64,000 bases of DNA. Origin: Byssochlamys sp. IMV 00236 (Eukaryota; Ascomycota; Eurotiomycetes; Eurotiales; Thermoascaceae). Below, in pieces: positions 1-12,745 of this stretch (position 1 is the first letter of the stretch; each line of letters begins with the position of its first letter). The stretch lies in contig MSJH02000544.1 in NCBI GenBank assembly GCA_001931875.2, positions 434,001 to 498,000 on the forward strand, in the 5' to 3' direction. The notes under the pieces were generated by a model. The model made no database searches. It was not told the DNA's origin and saw only the letters and a program-made list of their open reading frames with translations. The translations under genes were made by a program, and so were the position numbers.

Positions 1-860
1 AAGTCAAGGCCCTTATTGCTCTCGGCCGGCTGAATCATCCCGTCTGTTCGAAACGATCCTTATGAGATTGGAGCGGCCATGTCGTTGATGTTATGCGTAC
101 GATCAGCCAGCGCTTTTAGCGTTGGGACCGTATAGTCTGCCTCGTAGGTCGGTGTTTGTGCTCTCCCCACTTGGAAACCACGAGATGGGTCTCGATGTCA
201 TTGTCCCCTGCAGCATGAAGACGCTAGCTGCGATCAGTTCCAGTACTCGTGACGATTTGATCTCCCGAACAGGGGATGTTATGCTGAAAGAGCCAAGAAA
301 AGCGATTCTGGTGACGAGGGCAACTCGTCTAGCTGTCGAGGAATGATATTCACAATAGCCATGGTAGTGCCGTGTGCTGTTCTACCAAGGGAGCGACATA
401 GCACTGAGCTCACGCGAGACGTTAGCAGCATAACGCTGAACCATCTCTCTCCATGTCCCAAATAGGAAGTCTGCAATATTCGAGGAAGTTCGTCCAATGT
501 CGGACTGCTTGCTCATCCTCCATCAACCACCATCCATCCCAGCTTTTTGCATCAACCGGGACATGGAATCTTGCATTGCCGAATCTCAAACGATGAACTA
601 CTACAGACTAGGCTCTACTTGCGAGGTTGCGTTTCGATGGGGACGTGTACGTGGAGACTACTACTAGCTAGTCAACTGTTTCTCCAACTCCAAAGTCCAA
701 ACGTTAACGAAGACAGGCGGCCCGCTTGCTGGCGGTAAATCCATCTCCACAAACCACGTCTTTTTGTCGACTTGCACAGCCCTCGCTCAACGAACTGGCC
801 AGAAACGGCGTCAACTCGTTACCTCTGACTAATTCTGGTCTAGTCCATCAATTTATAACT
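1..860. other. gene-free stretch at left edge
   Basis: No reading frame here has recognisable protein features, intron signals or family motifs. The open frames are short and overlap on both strands. I see nothing assignable in it. Confidence 0.5.
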
Positions 861-1222
861 ATGAAGCTGTCCTTGTCGCCAGGATGGGGCCAAATTCCTG
901 CCGCCATTGGTGCACAGTAAGTGTCGTTGTGCGATACTAAGTTGCTGTTTTTCTCTTCTCTTCTCTTTTTTTTTTTTCTTTTCTTTTTTTTACTTTGGCG
1001 TGTATATCCATGCTCTATTGTTCTTTGCCTCTTTCTCTTTCCATCCCACGGCTGTTCAGAGCCGATCATCCGGCAATTGCAAAGATAATATTTGACGGCA
1101 AAGACCTAGAGAGAAAGGGAAGGATACGAAGACAGCTCTGTCGACAAGGGACCGTTGTAGTGCCACTGCCTGCGGGTCTACTCGTCCCTAATCGGGATGT
1201 GTTCGGTGATAATGAAGAATGA
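861..1222 (+). CDS. possible two-exon small protein or gene relic
   Basis: An ATG at 861 opens exon 1 (861-916). It is followed by a GTAAGT donor, a TACTAAG branch-like motif, a long T/C-rich tract and a TTCAG acceptor at 1055-1059. Exon 2 (1060-1222) continues in frame to TGA. The total is 219 nt, a multiple of three, giving 72 residues. The second exon reads like folded protein (DHPAIAKIIFDGKDLERKG), but I recognise no family. The intron (143 nt) is long for this genome. It could instead be the start of a decayed larger gene, because protein-like sequence in other frames continues to about 1410. Low confidence. Confidence 0.25.
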
Positions 1223-3720
1223 TGCTACCGGCGCCAGGATCTATTTCCACTTCTGGGAGGCGGCGGTCAGCAAACTTTCTCAAAACCAGGGACTCCATGC
1301 CACCACGTCGAGATCCTGGATTACGATAAGCAGGGGAGATTGCAGGCTGTTCATCGGCCTCAGGGTCGTTCGACTGTGCATTCTCGACCCCATGCTTGCT
1401 GCCGAAGCTTGAGATGAATGATCATTATATTAATATTATCACTAGAGACAACCAAGCATTCGTATGTTTAGCCCAGCCAGAAAGGTTAAACAGACCCTCA
1501 TTTTAATTTAACCCCGACCTCCGACTAGATGGAGAGGACGGTAGGACGACCGAAGGTTTCCGCGCTAATTCGCTGCATTCATATCGGTTGGCCAGAGCAT
1601 GTCACCGACTGTTGAATACCTTCCAGAAATGCAAGAATTGCCTAGAACAGACAATCTAGCGAGTCGGAATGAAGCGACTCTGGTCGTGTCTGCGACTCTG
1701 CGTACCCTAGCAAAAGCCTGCGGCCAGAAAAAAAAGAGACGAGACTTCCGAGATTCGTCAGCAGAAGTGACTAGACTCGTGGCCTGCCGGCGCCAGCTTC
1801 GGTAGTCTAGCAAATCTCCGGGTTTTGGCCCGCGACGACAGACATCAGGCTTGTTCTTAACTTGCGCCTCCCGATGTCTCGTGGGGATCCAATACCATGC
1901 CGCGGGTGCCAGACAATCTCCAGACCCAGGGTTAGCGAGACGCTAATACCTAGATCGGCAAAGATAGAAAAGCGAAGCGCCTTTCCGGAAGACAGGAAGG
2001 GCCTTCTATCGGTACCTTAGAGAGTCTATATGGTACATAGCTGTCGGGGGTCCGATGTGATCGCACATGGCGGCGGCATCCACCAAGCCGCTGCGGCGCT
2101 GCAATGAAGGGCCAATCCAGAAATTGACGTCAGGTTCAACATGCTCAGCCCCAATCACTGGCGCTATCTGCCCGTTTGGAGCTCATTCGAAACCACCAAC
2201 ACGCCCAAAAAAGAAATGTTTTCTTTTAAATGGACGTGGACTACGGCTAACCTAGCCGTGACCAGCACGGAGTCTTACAATAATGAGTCGAGAACATAAT
2301 TTTAAACAGAAAAGAAAACTATAAGCCTGGGTCAGCGCCAACTAGCCACGTCTTCTCCCTCGCCTTCTGGGCTTCTCGCTTCCTCACCCCCACTGGGTTG
2401 TCCCGTAAGTTGGGATTCTTTCTCATAGTCCTAGACGACGAACTCCCAATCTGTCCTGTGCGGCCCCCCTCTGCGCGGGGTTCACGTATCAGGATTGTGC
2501 TCATATCCGTGTTAGCGCCCAGCGTCTGGTGCATGAAATCACTGTTGTGACGGTCCAATCTGCGTGTCTATCCTCGACTTCGGCTTCTGATTCGATCTTC
2601 TCTGGGCCTCAAAGTCTACGCGGCATTTCGTACTCGGAGGATCCTGTTCGGAGGATTTCTTGTCGAGCTTCACCCCTGCGGAAGGGTTCCGCCAGGGTGC
2701 TGGTGCAACCCGAACAGGGAAACTCATTGCAAGCGGCCTTGACTGTCATCTGCTGGTATGGTACGATTTTGCATGTGTTTTGTTCTCGTCGTCATCAGGG
2801 AGACTCGAGCCGCTGACCACGGAGCAGCCCTGCCGGCATGAGACTGTGAGCTCCACTCGCCTGAAGGTCTAACGCGCAATCGCGCTCCAGATTCCGTCTC
2901 GTTTGAGCGTTCATCAGGCCAGGTGGGCAAAGGGTTCTTTGGACGTTCGATAGGGATTCGATAGCGTCGATAGCTCTCCACCGGCCTTTTACAAAGCGGT
3001 CCCGGAGGCAAGAGGAAGAGAGGAGAGAGGAGAAGCCGGGTGAGCTGACGAGGGCAAAGCAGAAGGGCAAGACTACTATCCCTAAGGTAAGTCGACACTA
3101 AAAACATCCGACAGACGCTGTCCCGATCGGGAAACCGATGGATCCTCACTCGCTCTTTCCTTCCGAAGTTTGAATAGCGTTATCGGTCTTGCCCTAAAGA
3201 AGCTAGTGTCCTGGGCGCCTGCCAGATCGAGGCAGTTGCTCTTTCCCCAAGTGTTCTGTACATACATACTACGTACATACTACTATCTACTAAAACCCCC
3301 CCCCGGCTACGCCTTCCTTTACCCACTGCGGCGATCCGCCCATCGTTCCAGATCTGTTTTGTTCCTGTCAAACAGCCTGGAGCTTGAACCGTTCTGGGGC
3401 CCTTTTTTATTCTGCCAATGCCCCCCCGGTCGAGCCTCATGGTTCTTGGTCATCTATCTATCTCCATGTGCCAACTATACAGGTTTGGAACAGTTTCATG
3501 CCTTTGACTTAGCGGTTTCCTATGTCCCTGCATATATTCTATGAACTATATTATATAGTTCCGATGCATTGATAGTGACTCGTTCCTTCTTCTGTATCAC
3601 CATCCAGCATTTCTTTTTCTTTTTCTTTTTATTGAGGGGGCACAGCTACCTGTATATCCTATTTTCTGTTGATATCTGTTGTCACCAGGACATCGTCCCG
3701 GTCCCATATGACTTGCGCTC
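1223..3720. other. gene-free spacer and likely leader of the next gene
   Basis: No supported gene. It contains a run of nine C at 3296-3304, short ACATAC-type direct repeats near 3259-3285 and a T/C-rich tract near 3608-3632. The last few hundred bases probably form the promoter and 5' leader of the gene starting at 3721. Confidence 0.5.
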
Positions 3721-5355
3721 ATGTTGCTCACATTGAAGCCGCCTAGTCAGAACGGGATCAAAGGCCCCCATGAATACTCCATCGTCCGGCAGTCCATTCC
3801 TACCTCACGGATCTCTGCCACTCCCCCAGCTGCTGAGCGCACAACTCCGCCTGCGTCAGCGAAACGGGCACCAGAACGGACTATGGACACGGCGCGCAGA
3901 GGACTCCCTCCTCCGTCGTCGATGACCCTTCCTCCTCCCGACGCGGGTCTGCCTGCCATGGCTCCTATGGGTCAACTGCCTCCGCCTCCGCCTCAATGGC
4001 AAAATGCGGACGATTCGATGCGCAATTGGCTTCAATCAAAGGCAGAAGAGGATCGCAGAAGGCAGGAGGAGGAAAGGACGCGGCAGGAGAGCATCAGGCT
4101 GGAGCAGCGCAAAATCGAGCAAAGTATATTGCGAGAATCCGTCCAGGCTGGAGTGCCACCGCATTTGATTCCACTGATATTTGCTGGCATCGCTGGAGGA
4201 GGCACGTCAAACGCGACATTGGAATTGATCCAGCACTTTATTGCTCAAACGACTGCTCAAACACAGACACTGCAACCATCACAGCTTCCGCCAACGCAGC
4301 CGCCACCGACGCTGCCTCCACCGCCCCCTGCGGTGCAACCCGCACATCAATCGCCTCTCCAACCAGAGGTTCGTCGGGATAACCGAACTATCCCTCCTAA
4401 TCCATATGGCGCGCAGGCGGTTGCCAGTCTCTCGCAGCAAACCGTGCCGGCATCGCCTCCACAGCACCTATACGGCCATGGTCGTTCATTGCAGGGCCCC
4501 CTAGCTGATACCCGAACCCAACCGACATCAAGTTTCTCACGCCTTAACACAGCTGAAATGCACATCCACCCTCCTCCCGCAAACATGGGGGCAGCACAGT
4601 ATCCGCCAGGTCCTCCTCAACTTCCGCCAGTTTCGGTAAAGCAGGAATCGCAGCAGCAACAAGCGTCGCCGTCCATATATTTCCACCATTGGGTACCTCC
4701 GGGTCACTCGCAGCCAAACACGCCGTCAGGGAGAAGTACACAAGACTCTTCTCCTTACTCATCACACCCACAGTCGCATCTCCGTTCGGAATATCAGAAT
4801 TCTCCAGGGAGGAAGCGAAAAGCCCAGGGAGCTCATCAGCCGGCACCCGCACCTTCTTCTCGCGCGGCTGAGTTGTCTCCAGCGATATCGCACAGGTCGT
4901 CTCCTAGACAAACAACTCCCGGGAGCACCAGCCGCCGGTCAGGTTCAGCCGGTCATCTGCGACAACGAAGTGATGGTCCTGCAACGCATGAATCGCGTTA
5001 TCGGGAGTTGCGCGAAGCCGAAGAGAGGGCACCAGCTCCTAGATCGACTCCCCCAACCGGAGGGTCAAGTATCAATGCTGGAGTGGAGCGGAGAGACCAA
5101 AGGCACGAGAGCTCTGGGGCTTCTACTGAGGTGATTGAAACGGAAAGACGCGGGGACCGTGAAAGTGAAACCCAGCAATCTCGTTATCCGGATATCCATC
5201 ATCGCGAGCAGCCGTCCAATTCCTACTCGTCTTATTCCCATCCCCGAGAGGCTGGTGTGTCTACTGAGCCACCAACCACGACTTCAGCGCCTGCTCCGGA
5301 GAATCGACCTCCTGAACCACCTCAAAGCACCATGGGACCACCTTCCACGAGGTGA
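3721..5355 (+). CDS. proline/serine-rich fungal protein with a charged helical segment
   Basis: Single-exon frame of 544 residues starting at an ATG at 3721. Residues 1-95 are rich in Pro, Ser and Thr (RRGLPPPSSMTLPPPDAGLP). Residues about 97-160 form a highly charged predicted helix (KAEEDRRRQEEERTRQES) that runs into a hydrophobic conserved-looking stretch (GVPPHLIPLIFAGIAGG). The remainder is low-complexity Pro/Gln/Ser with HHW and a basic GRKRKAQG segment that could be a nuclear localisation signal. I recall similar uncharacterised proteins in Aspergilli but know no function. The layout (disordered ends, one coiled segment, basic patch) would fit a nuclear scaffold or regulator; that is inference. 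An upstream exon cannot be excluded. Confidence 0.8.
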   Translation: MLLTLKPPSQNGIKGPHEYSIVRQSIPTSRISATPPAAERTTPPASAKRAPERTMDTARRGLPPPSSMTLPPPDAGLPAMAPMGQLPPPPPQWQNADDSMRNWLQSKAEEDRRRQEEERTRQESIRLEQRKIEQSILRESVQAGVPPHLIPLIFAGIAGGGTSNATLELIQHFIAQTTAQTQTLQPSQLPPTQPPPTLPPPPPAVQPAHQSPLQPEVRRDNRTIPPNPYGAQAVASLSQQTVPASPPQHLYGHGRSLQGPLADTRTQPTSSFSRLNTAEMHIHPPPANMGAAQYPPGPPQLPPVSVKQESQQQQASPSIYFHHWVPPGHSQPNTPSGRSTQDSSPYSSHPQSHLRSEYQNSPGRKRKAQGAHQPAPAPSSRAAELSPAISHRSSPRQTTPGSTSRRSGSAGHLRQRSDGPATHESRYRELREAEERAPAPRSTPPTGGSSINAGVERRDQRHESSGASTEVIETERRGDRESETQQSRYPDIHHREQPSNSYSSYSHPREAGVSTEPPTTTSAPAPENRPPEPPQSTMGPPSTR

Positions 5356-8300
5356 CATTGACTTCTCTTCGTTACTTTTGTTTTAACAGTCAGATTTGTC
5401 TCTTCCGCCTCACCTGTTGCATTTCTGATAGGCTCTGAAAACTCTGTTTCCTTCGCATAGATGAGTATATGACACCCCTTTCCCCTAGACATTTGATGGA
5501 AGAGAGAAAATGGGCATGATGGCGCTGTTTGAGCGTGTGATGTGATATTCTCTGTCAGCGGTCTCGTCCGGGCGGCTTTCGTTTGTCTTTCCTTATTTGT
5601 GATCTACTCTTGGGTGGGAGCTTTGCATAGACATGCTCATTTTCCTTTTTAGTCATGGTATCCACACATCATCGGCTGGATCGATGCATTTACATGTCTA
5701 TATCAGATTGACGCTTCTCTTTGCTTTTCTCAATGTAAGAAGTTCAATATCTGGACACGAGAGTGCTCAGTGAACAGATGTATGAGACGATATTACTTGT
5801 TCCACGTAGACACAGTATCAATAACAAAGCACAATATTGCAACTGAGCGCGGGGCAGCAACCGTAAAGCCTTGCATGGCTGTTCAACTAACGCAGAATTT
5901 AGTAAGGTACCGTGATGAGTATGCATTATCATTATTTCCGAAACCCTCGCAGCATATCAAAGTGCACACACGGAGAGACGTCATGTCCTTTATGTTAATT
6001 GATTCAACCGATATTCCTCAGCCCCGAACCAGGGAGGAGTCCAGACGAGAGGTGCATTTCTCCAACCTTGCCAGGTCTTCTGATGTCTCAATTCTCGCTC
6101 GAGAGCGCGCGATCGTCGACTTCGCTCTTTATTGTTGCGAGCCTGCTTCCTTTCCTCGGGCGTCTTTCGAGAGAGGAGTTTTTTAAAAAATCCCATTTCG
6201 TTTCGTTCGTTATCATATACTCTGTTTCTGTGATCTGCGTTGGTGGGGGTTTGTTAACTTTTTCGAGTTCTGATTATGAATAAATGAGGTTTGAGGAGAG
6301 ACTAAGTAGGTACCTGGTTTTTTTTATCTTTTAGTGAATATCACTTTATGCATCGGATAGGAATGGTAGATAGATCTATAGAATAAATGACACTCTCACC
6401 GGGAGCTAGACTTATAAGCTCGTTGAAATATGGGTCATGCCTTCTTTTTCCCCCTCTATGAAGGTGAAATGGGTGATATATACCCCACACTGCACTGCCA
6501 GGTGATCTGCATATACTTAATGCACGAGGCTGGCGGCGGGTTGTGCTCCTCGTGAATGTCTTGTCGATGTAGACGCCTCGAATGCAAGGTTTTTTTTTGT
6601 CGATGAAAGTGCATGAAGTAGATGGTCATGAGAGTGAGATATCGTTTCAGATGAGAGTTATTAAAATGCTCTGCCTGCTGATGAGGGGATTTGATCACGA
6701 GATGCGGTCGGTTAAGTAAGTAGGTAGCTTTTGGCCCCCAACTGAGCTGAGCCTCAGTGTTGAATAGGAGTGTAGATTATTTGTCTGTGATGTAATTAAT
6801 CAATCAATAACGAACAGCTTCTGGACTGGAAAGATTTGATTCGGTTAGGTATAGGTGTTTTTTCTAGTTTATGGGTTGGATCTGAGGGGAAATATAGATG
6901 TCGATGAGATTGACTGTCGGACATGATGCGCGTGAATTTCCAACAGAACAACCTGAACATATCCCGTAGGAAGAATTCGACGCCTTTAGACCGTATACCT
7001 AACTTCACCTACGAAAAGTGAGTACAGAAGTGAAAGTTACGAGCCCCCATAACTAAATATTGATGTTCCAATTTAGGCTAACAATAAACATGCCTAACGA
7101 ACAAACAGTTACTCTGCAAAACTATGGCTTTCATCTATCACCCGGAGATGACTAGTTATGATTTAAAGCTGACAAACACTCCGCAAGAGACTGGAAATGA
7201 TCACAACAAATAAACTATGCAATGTATCAGGACAATCAATGAAGCCTGCCAGGCCTATATTAGCAGCCGGTAAGCATTCCGTGCGACTCGATAAGAAAGA
7301 AAACCTCCCTTGAAGTCTATACTTTCTGCGTTGGCTCCAGTTACTGATTGATCTTCATGTAGCTATATGACTCCCTTGATAATGAGACTGCTATACCATA
7401 CCCAAACCGAAGCCTCAGAACCCGCAGTCAGAGATCGCTGCGACGGTCCGATTTCTCTGTTGACACTTACAGCACAGATCCACTTTACGGTACGTGGGTA
7501 AATAAAGCCGTCAGAAATGTGATACTCTGCAATATCAAGACCCAAAGATTCTTGATGTCATGCAAAATGTCCGTGCTGTGCCGCCGCTGCCGCCCTTTAC
7601 ATATTACACGTCCCCTCGCCATGATGTGAGCGTTACTTGTGTAACCGCCAAGTTCCCTTGCATCGGGGAATATCACTCTGCGAGTACGAACATAACCACA
7701 TGGGAGAGAGTGGGGGTGGTGGCTTTGCTGTCTCAAATCCCCGAGATTATGTTGACAGCTGCAGCTGTGCGAATGCAGTTATGCAATAAGCCTTGGACAC
7801 ATGGAACCGGCGAAATCACTGTGATACAGCATCGGAGATGCCGATGGTAATGTGCAATTGGTCATTTATATGGCATGTAAAGAAGTTTGTTATTGTGTGG
7901 ATGCTGAGACTCGTTGCCAGCTGGATCTAGATCTAGAGGATCTCTTTAAGGTTTTTGGATTCTACTCTAGATTCAGTATTGAGTTCTGGCTTGTCCTGGA
8001 GTTGCCAGTAGCGGAACTGCAGCAGGCGCAAGAGATATATCCCGAGGGATGGGAGTGGGCTCTTGCCATTCATAAGCTTGTGTCAAAAACGTATGTGGCT
8101 TATCTGCGACAGGTTCGATTCAGAAACTACGTATTCCTAGCTAATAATCCTATAGTCTTCGAATTTGTCTCTAGCCAGTTAACTGGCATATACGTCATAA
8201 AAGAAAATCAAGAGAACAATAATGTACTGTACAATTTCATTAGGTTCTAAAAATTAACCTCGTTGGGGGGTATTATATGCGAACATATATGGTATGCTCA

Positions 8301-8358
8301 TGGAAATAACAACGATGAAAAGTCAAGGGTATGTTCAAAGCACGCACAAAAGCGCAAT
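5356..8358. other. AT-rich gene-free spacer
   Basis: Three kilobases between convergent genes. The first few hundred bases will hold the 3' UTR of the 3721 gene. From about 6290 the sequence becomes AT-rich. A single open frame at 7870-8250 (ATG, 126 codons) has no recognisable motif and no intron signals, so I do not call it a gene. Confidence 0.5.
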
Positions 8359-10533
8359 TTATGCTTTTGTTTCTGCGCTGTTCTGGCCTGACGTAGCCTC
8401 AGGGGCAGCAGATCCATGAGTAGGCTCGTCTTCACTCGTATCATTTTCGCTTACAGCTTTCGCCTTTTCTTCAGATCTGACACTCTTCCACTCAAGGAAG
8501 AGCGTTGAGACAAAGGCAGCTCCGGCTGTGGCAATGCATGCGATCAGGACTTTCTGGACGGCGCCGTTGTAGATTCCAATCAGAGCTGGAAGAGCGCGCG
8601 GAGGCACCGTAGAGCGGAATCGCGTAGCACCGGCTGCGATGACTTTGGCGATATCGACTCCAGGGAGCTTGTTCGACTTAGCAGCTCTGATTATCTCACC
8701 GTTGAGAATCGTGTTTCCAACCGATACGAAGACGGCGCCTCCTAAACTCTGAAAGCAGGTCACAGCAGCAGTCGCAATAGGCACCTGGTCTATGCGAAGT
8801 ACTCGCTGAACAGCAATGAAGCCTTGCTGGACAGCCATGCCCAGTCCAGCTGAGGCAAGGATCTCATATCCGACCCATTTGGCCGTAGACGTGTGAGGTT
8901 GCAAAGTACTCAACAGGCCGCAACCAACTGTCGCTATTGCGCAACCAAGAATAGCTGGTGGCGCAAAGTATCCGGTCACTGTAACGACAACACCGGTGAT
9001 GATGCCGATAATTGCATTTGCCAAGGTGTATGCAAGCATGTCAACACCCGAGGAAGTGGCAGATGCTCCTTTGATAGCCTGGAACCAGATGGGAAGGAAA
9101 TATGCGTGCATCAGCATAGTAGCATAAATGCAGAATGCCGCGGCGCAACTGGCCAAGACACTGCGTTGCAGCAGGATGCTTGGAACCATCAGAGCGCGGT
9201 CTTGCATGTACCATTGCCATCCCAAAAACAAGACGAGTGAGACTCCAAAACCAGTTAGCAGACCAATGATCATCGGGTCAGACCACGGAATGCCCTCGTC
9301 ATTGTATTGTAGAGCCAGGAAGAGCATGATAAAGGTGCCCAGAAGTAGCACATTTCCGACAAGGTCGAGCTGCAAAATCCGTCGCCAGACCGGTAATTTC
9401 TGGGACGGGCGTTTGGTGGCTTTGAAAAAGAAGAAAATCGCGACCAAGGTAACACCGCCAACGGGCAGGTTGAAGTAAAAACTACGACTTGTTAGAATGC
9501 CTAGCAAATCTCAGAAATTCGAGGACAAAACTTACCACCAGCGCCAGGTTACCAGCCCCGTGAAAACACCACCTAGAAGTGGACCGACTGCGGCACCGAT
9601 TCCAAACCTGTCGCCATATTAGAAAGCTGCCGCTACTACTTGGACGCGGTGTACTCACATCATTCCCACCGCAGCAGTGTATAGAGGCCGCTTATCCAAC
9701 GGCACACAATGGGCCACAACAATGAAAGACCCCGTCAAGATACCAGCGCTGCCCCATCCTGCAATTGCTCTTCCCACGATCAGCGCGGGCGAGTTTGGCG
9801 CAACAGCGCATACTAAGCTTCCCAGCTCAAAGAAAACGAGAGATTGAAGAAAGGTCCATTTTATATCGAAAAGAGTGTATATGCGTCCGTAGGTGGGCTG
9901 CAGAGCACATGCTGCGAGCAGATATGCAGACCCGTACCAGCCTACGGAGCTTGTCGAGTTGAAATCATTGGTGATTTGGGGAATGGCCTGCGATAAAAGA
10001 TCGAGTGAGTGATAAGTCATTAAAGCATCAGGATGAATGTTTCATACCGTTGTGACGATTGTTCGGTCCAAGGAAACGAGAAAGACTGAAAGACAGATGC
10101 CGATAGTGATCAAACCAAGCGCCAGAGGGCCTGGATACTCTTCTCTCCGCTTCTCGTTGCCCACCTCTTCTTCAGTCTCCTGAGGCGCGACACCTCGTTC
10201 CAGGTCACTGTTGCCAGCAGGCTCCCTCTGTTCCTTCGACGCAACAGGCATCAAGGTGGGTGTAGAGGATGTCCTGTTGTCTACTACTTCTTTGACTAGC
10301 TCATCGATCTTGGAGTCCCGTCTGGAATGGCCCTCGGGCTTGGGCGTGGAGGGACCTAGCACAGAGTCTCTCTTCGAGGCGTTCTCGACTTCGGTCAAGG
10401 CGTCGTCAAACTGTCCCTCCTCCCACTCGCACTCTGTATGCTCCTCGACCGCTGTCAGGTACTCCGGAGACTGTGACACCCGCCCATCATCTGGGATGCG
10501 TTCTGTGCTGGTGACAGCCCCACCAGATACCAT
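8359..10533 (-). CDS. major facilitator transporter, DHA2 drug:H+ antiporter type
   Basis: Four exons: 10533-10048, 9987-9659, 9607-9536 and 9481-8359, total 2010 nt, 669 residues. Exon 1 encodes a long acidic cytoplasmic tail (about 135 residues) before the first membrane segment. DHA2 motifs are visible: LDRTIVTTAIPQI (motif D1), RAIAGWGSAGI (motif B) and GIGAAVGPLLGG (motif C), the last split across junctions that I placed to restore it. Length and motif set fit the 14-helix drug/toxin efflux family acting at the plasma membrane by proton antiport. The substrate cannot be read from sequence. No biosynthetic cluster lies beside it, so multidrug export or resistance is the default guess. The C-terminal tail is acidic and Ser/Ala-rich. 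Confidence 0.93.
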
Positions 10534-12745
10534 GATGAGGTCCTTCCTCTGCGGATTATTATATTACCAATGCTGAGGAGAAACAAGAGCAGAGAGAACC
10601 AAAAACAAAATCAAAGAGGTTGGTACAGCTCATCCAGCAGTGGAGTACGGGAAAAGAAAAGGCACGAGGAACTGAATATGAGTTCACCCGGATCGAGGGG
10701 CATATACAAAGTGGGAAGTATAGGGCTACGCGAGGAGCAGACAAGATGGCAGGGAATACGATACCCTGCCGACAGCTCTCATTATTGGAAATTGGATTGG
10801 ACTTTTTTTGGGGGACGGCGCAGATCCAGGACAAGCATTGCCGCTGGAGGAGCAGGTTCGTATAACCGTGAATGTTACAGACCACCCAGGGATGCAACAA
10901 TAATACTGGCTCCCCACGACGCACCCGAAAGGGCTACGCAACAAAGCCATGACGAAGCAGGCAGCCAGGCAAGCCGTGGAAAACTATTTACAGCTAGAGC
11001 TAGGCGACCCTCACATCACCACATCACGGTCCAGCTGTAAGCTCCAGAATCTCCACAACCTTTTGATATCGCTGCAAGGGAATGACAAATCCGACAGTTC
11101 GGGGGTTTTCCTGCATCAGCTTTCCGATCATGGATTTCCTTTTAGGTGTGTGGAGGTATCAATAATCAATACTGGTACTTGACCTGGCGAGCGTGGCTTT
11201 CGCGAACCAACGGGTGGCTTAAAAAAGAAAAGAGCTAGGGACCATGATCCACCGTAGGCGTGTGCGAACTAGGAACGGTGGAGCTGTCCGAATATCCGGA
11301 TATACAACAGGTCTAAATTTTAGCCATAAGGAAACAGGGAATCTCGATGGAGCATTTCGTCGGCGAGTCCACTTCCACGGCAGCGAGTTGCTGTCTTGCT
11401 ATCATGATAACCTCGGACACTCCGAATCTGGGGCTTGATGAGGACCATGGAAAAGGTGGACGGGCAAGGGTTGTACTCCATACGACAGCGATATCAGATT
11501 GCCCAGTGTGGCATTCTGGGGGTGTTGACGAGATCCGGGGAGGGAAGAAGGGCCAATTAGTGGCAGGGAGAAATGCAAGGCTGAGAGGAGGTCGAGATAA
11601 GGCACAAAACAAAAGTTCCCATTGTTCGCTGACCATACCAATACAGGACCGTATTGTACCGCCACCGTCACATCGTTACCACCATCCGAGATCTTACCCG
11701 GTCCCTGACTAAGGGTAATTTAGGTAATTAAGTTAGTTGAACTAGTGAACTAGTTTACAATGAATTATCATCCAACTGACTTGCGTATTGTGTTGGTATT
11801 GATCTACACAACCACCGCGTGCTTGTTGTCATTCCCCCTCTCTTCGATCCATTGTTCCCCATCGGCACCCCGTCTGTCGGGCCCGCTCTCGTCCAGTCGC
11901 TAGAAATGACTGGTGTCGGTATCAGATCCGGAACACCGACTTGGCTATGATCTCAGTGTTGTTTTGTTCATGGTTATTTTGTTCTACTGTATACCTGAGT
12001 TATTGCTTATCGCAGAGTTGACATGGCAAAGCCCGATTGATGCAAACTCGCGACGCCCATCCCGTATACACGGGCCAAATATAGCTAGGCTAAAGCGTAG
12101 TCATGCAAGGTATTCGAGAAAATGAGGACATCCTAATCTTTCGCGTTATCAGAGAGGGTGGACGACAAAAGTATGATGTCTATCTGGGGGGGCACCATAC
12201 GAGCAAGAACTTCCCGTGTAATCATCCTTTTTTCTCTCTCCTCCTCGAAGTCAGATCAGAGTCAGGGACTTGCCCACACTCCACGGGAAGGGATGTGGAT
12301 ACAACAACTGTGCCTTGATCGACTTCATTGGCGTCCAAAAGGATTAGTTAGTACGTACTGTACACTTAGAAGTAATCGACCGAATAGATGGTCTGGATCT
12401 AGACACCCTCGACCCGCGTGCTGACGCCGGAGATTCCGTTTGGCATGTCATCCCTATGGGTTGTGGGCCAAGGATTGTGAATGTCTCAGTGATGTATGCT
12501 GCTCCGCTCATCATATCGTTCTTGTCGCCTTGTTCGATAACAGGGTCCGCCGTGGAAAAAAGGGACCTTTTGAGAAAGTCCCTCAGCTAGAAAAGTTCAA
12601 GAAGAGTACCTGATAATAATAATAAGTTCTCCACGGGGTAAAATCGGGACCTTTAATCCTCTTTGTTCGTCGTTTCGTTCTTTTCAGTAATGCTTGTGCA
12701 TTAGAGACTTGGCTCTCATACACTGGCAGTATACAGGAGCTCATC
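10534..12745. promoter_or_regulatory. divergent spacer between the DHA2 transporter and the hotdog gene
   Basis: Both flanking genes read away from this 2.2-kb stretch, so it holds two promoters. No gene is supported inside it. A short inverted motif (two ACTAGT-containing copies) occurs near 11740-11757 in an AT-rich patch. I see no further structure. Confidence 0.45.

Noticed and set aside
8101..8130. GGTTCGATTC, resembling a tRNA B box
   Set aside because: No matching A box or acceptor stem can be folded around it.
7870..8250. 126-codon open frame in an AT-rich spacer
   Set aside because: Its apparent longer start is a GTG; no motif, no intron signals, no conserved-looking segment.
11313..11712. 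Overlapping open frames on both strands between the transporter and the hotdog gene
   Set aside because: No frame has motifs or a clear advantage over the others; treated as chance.
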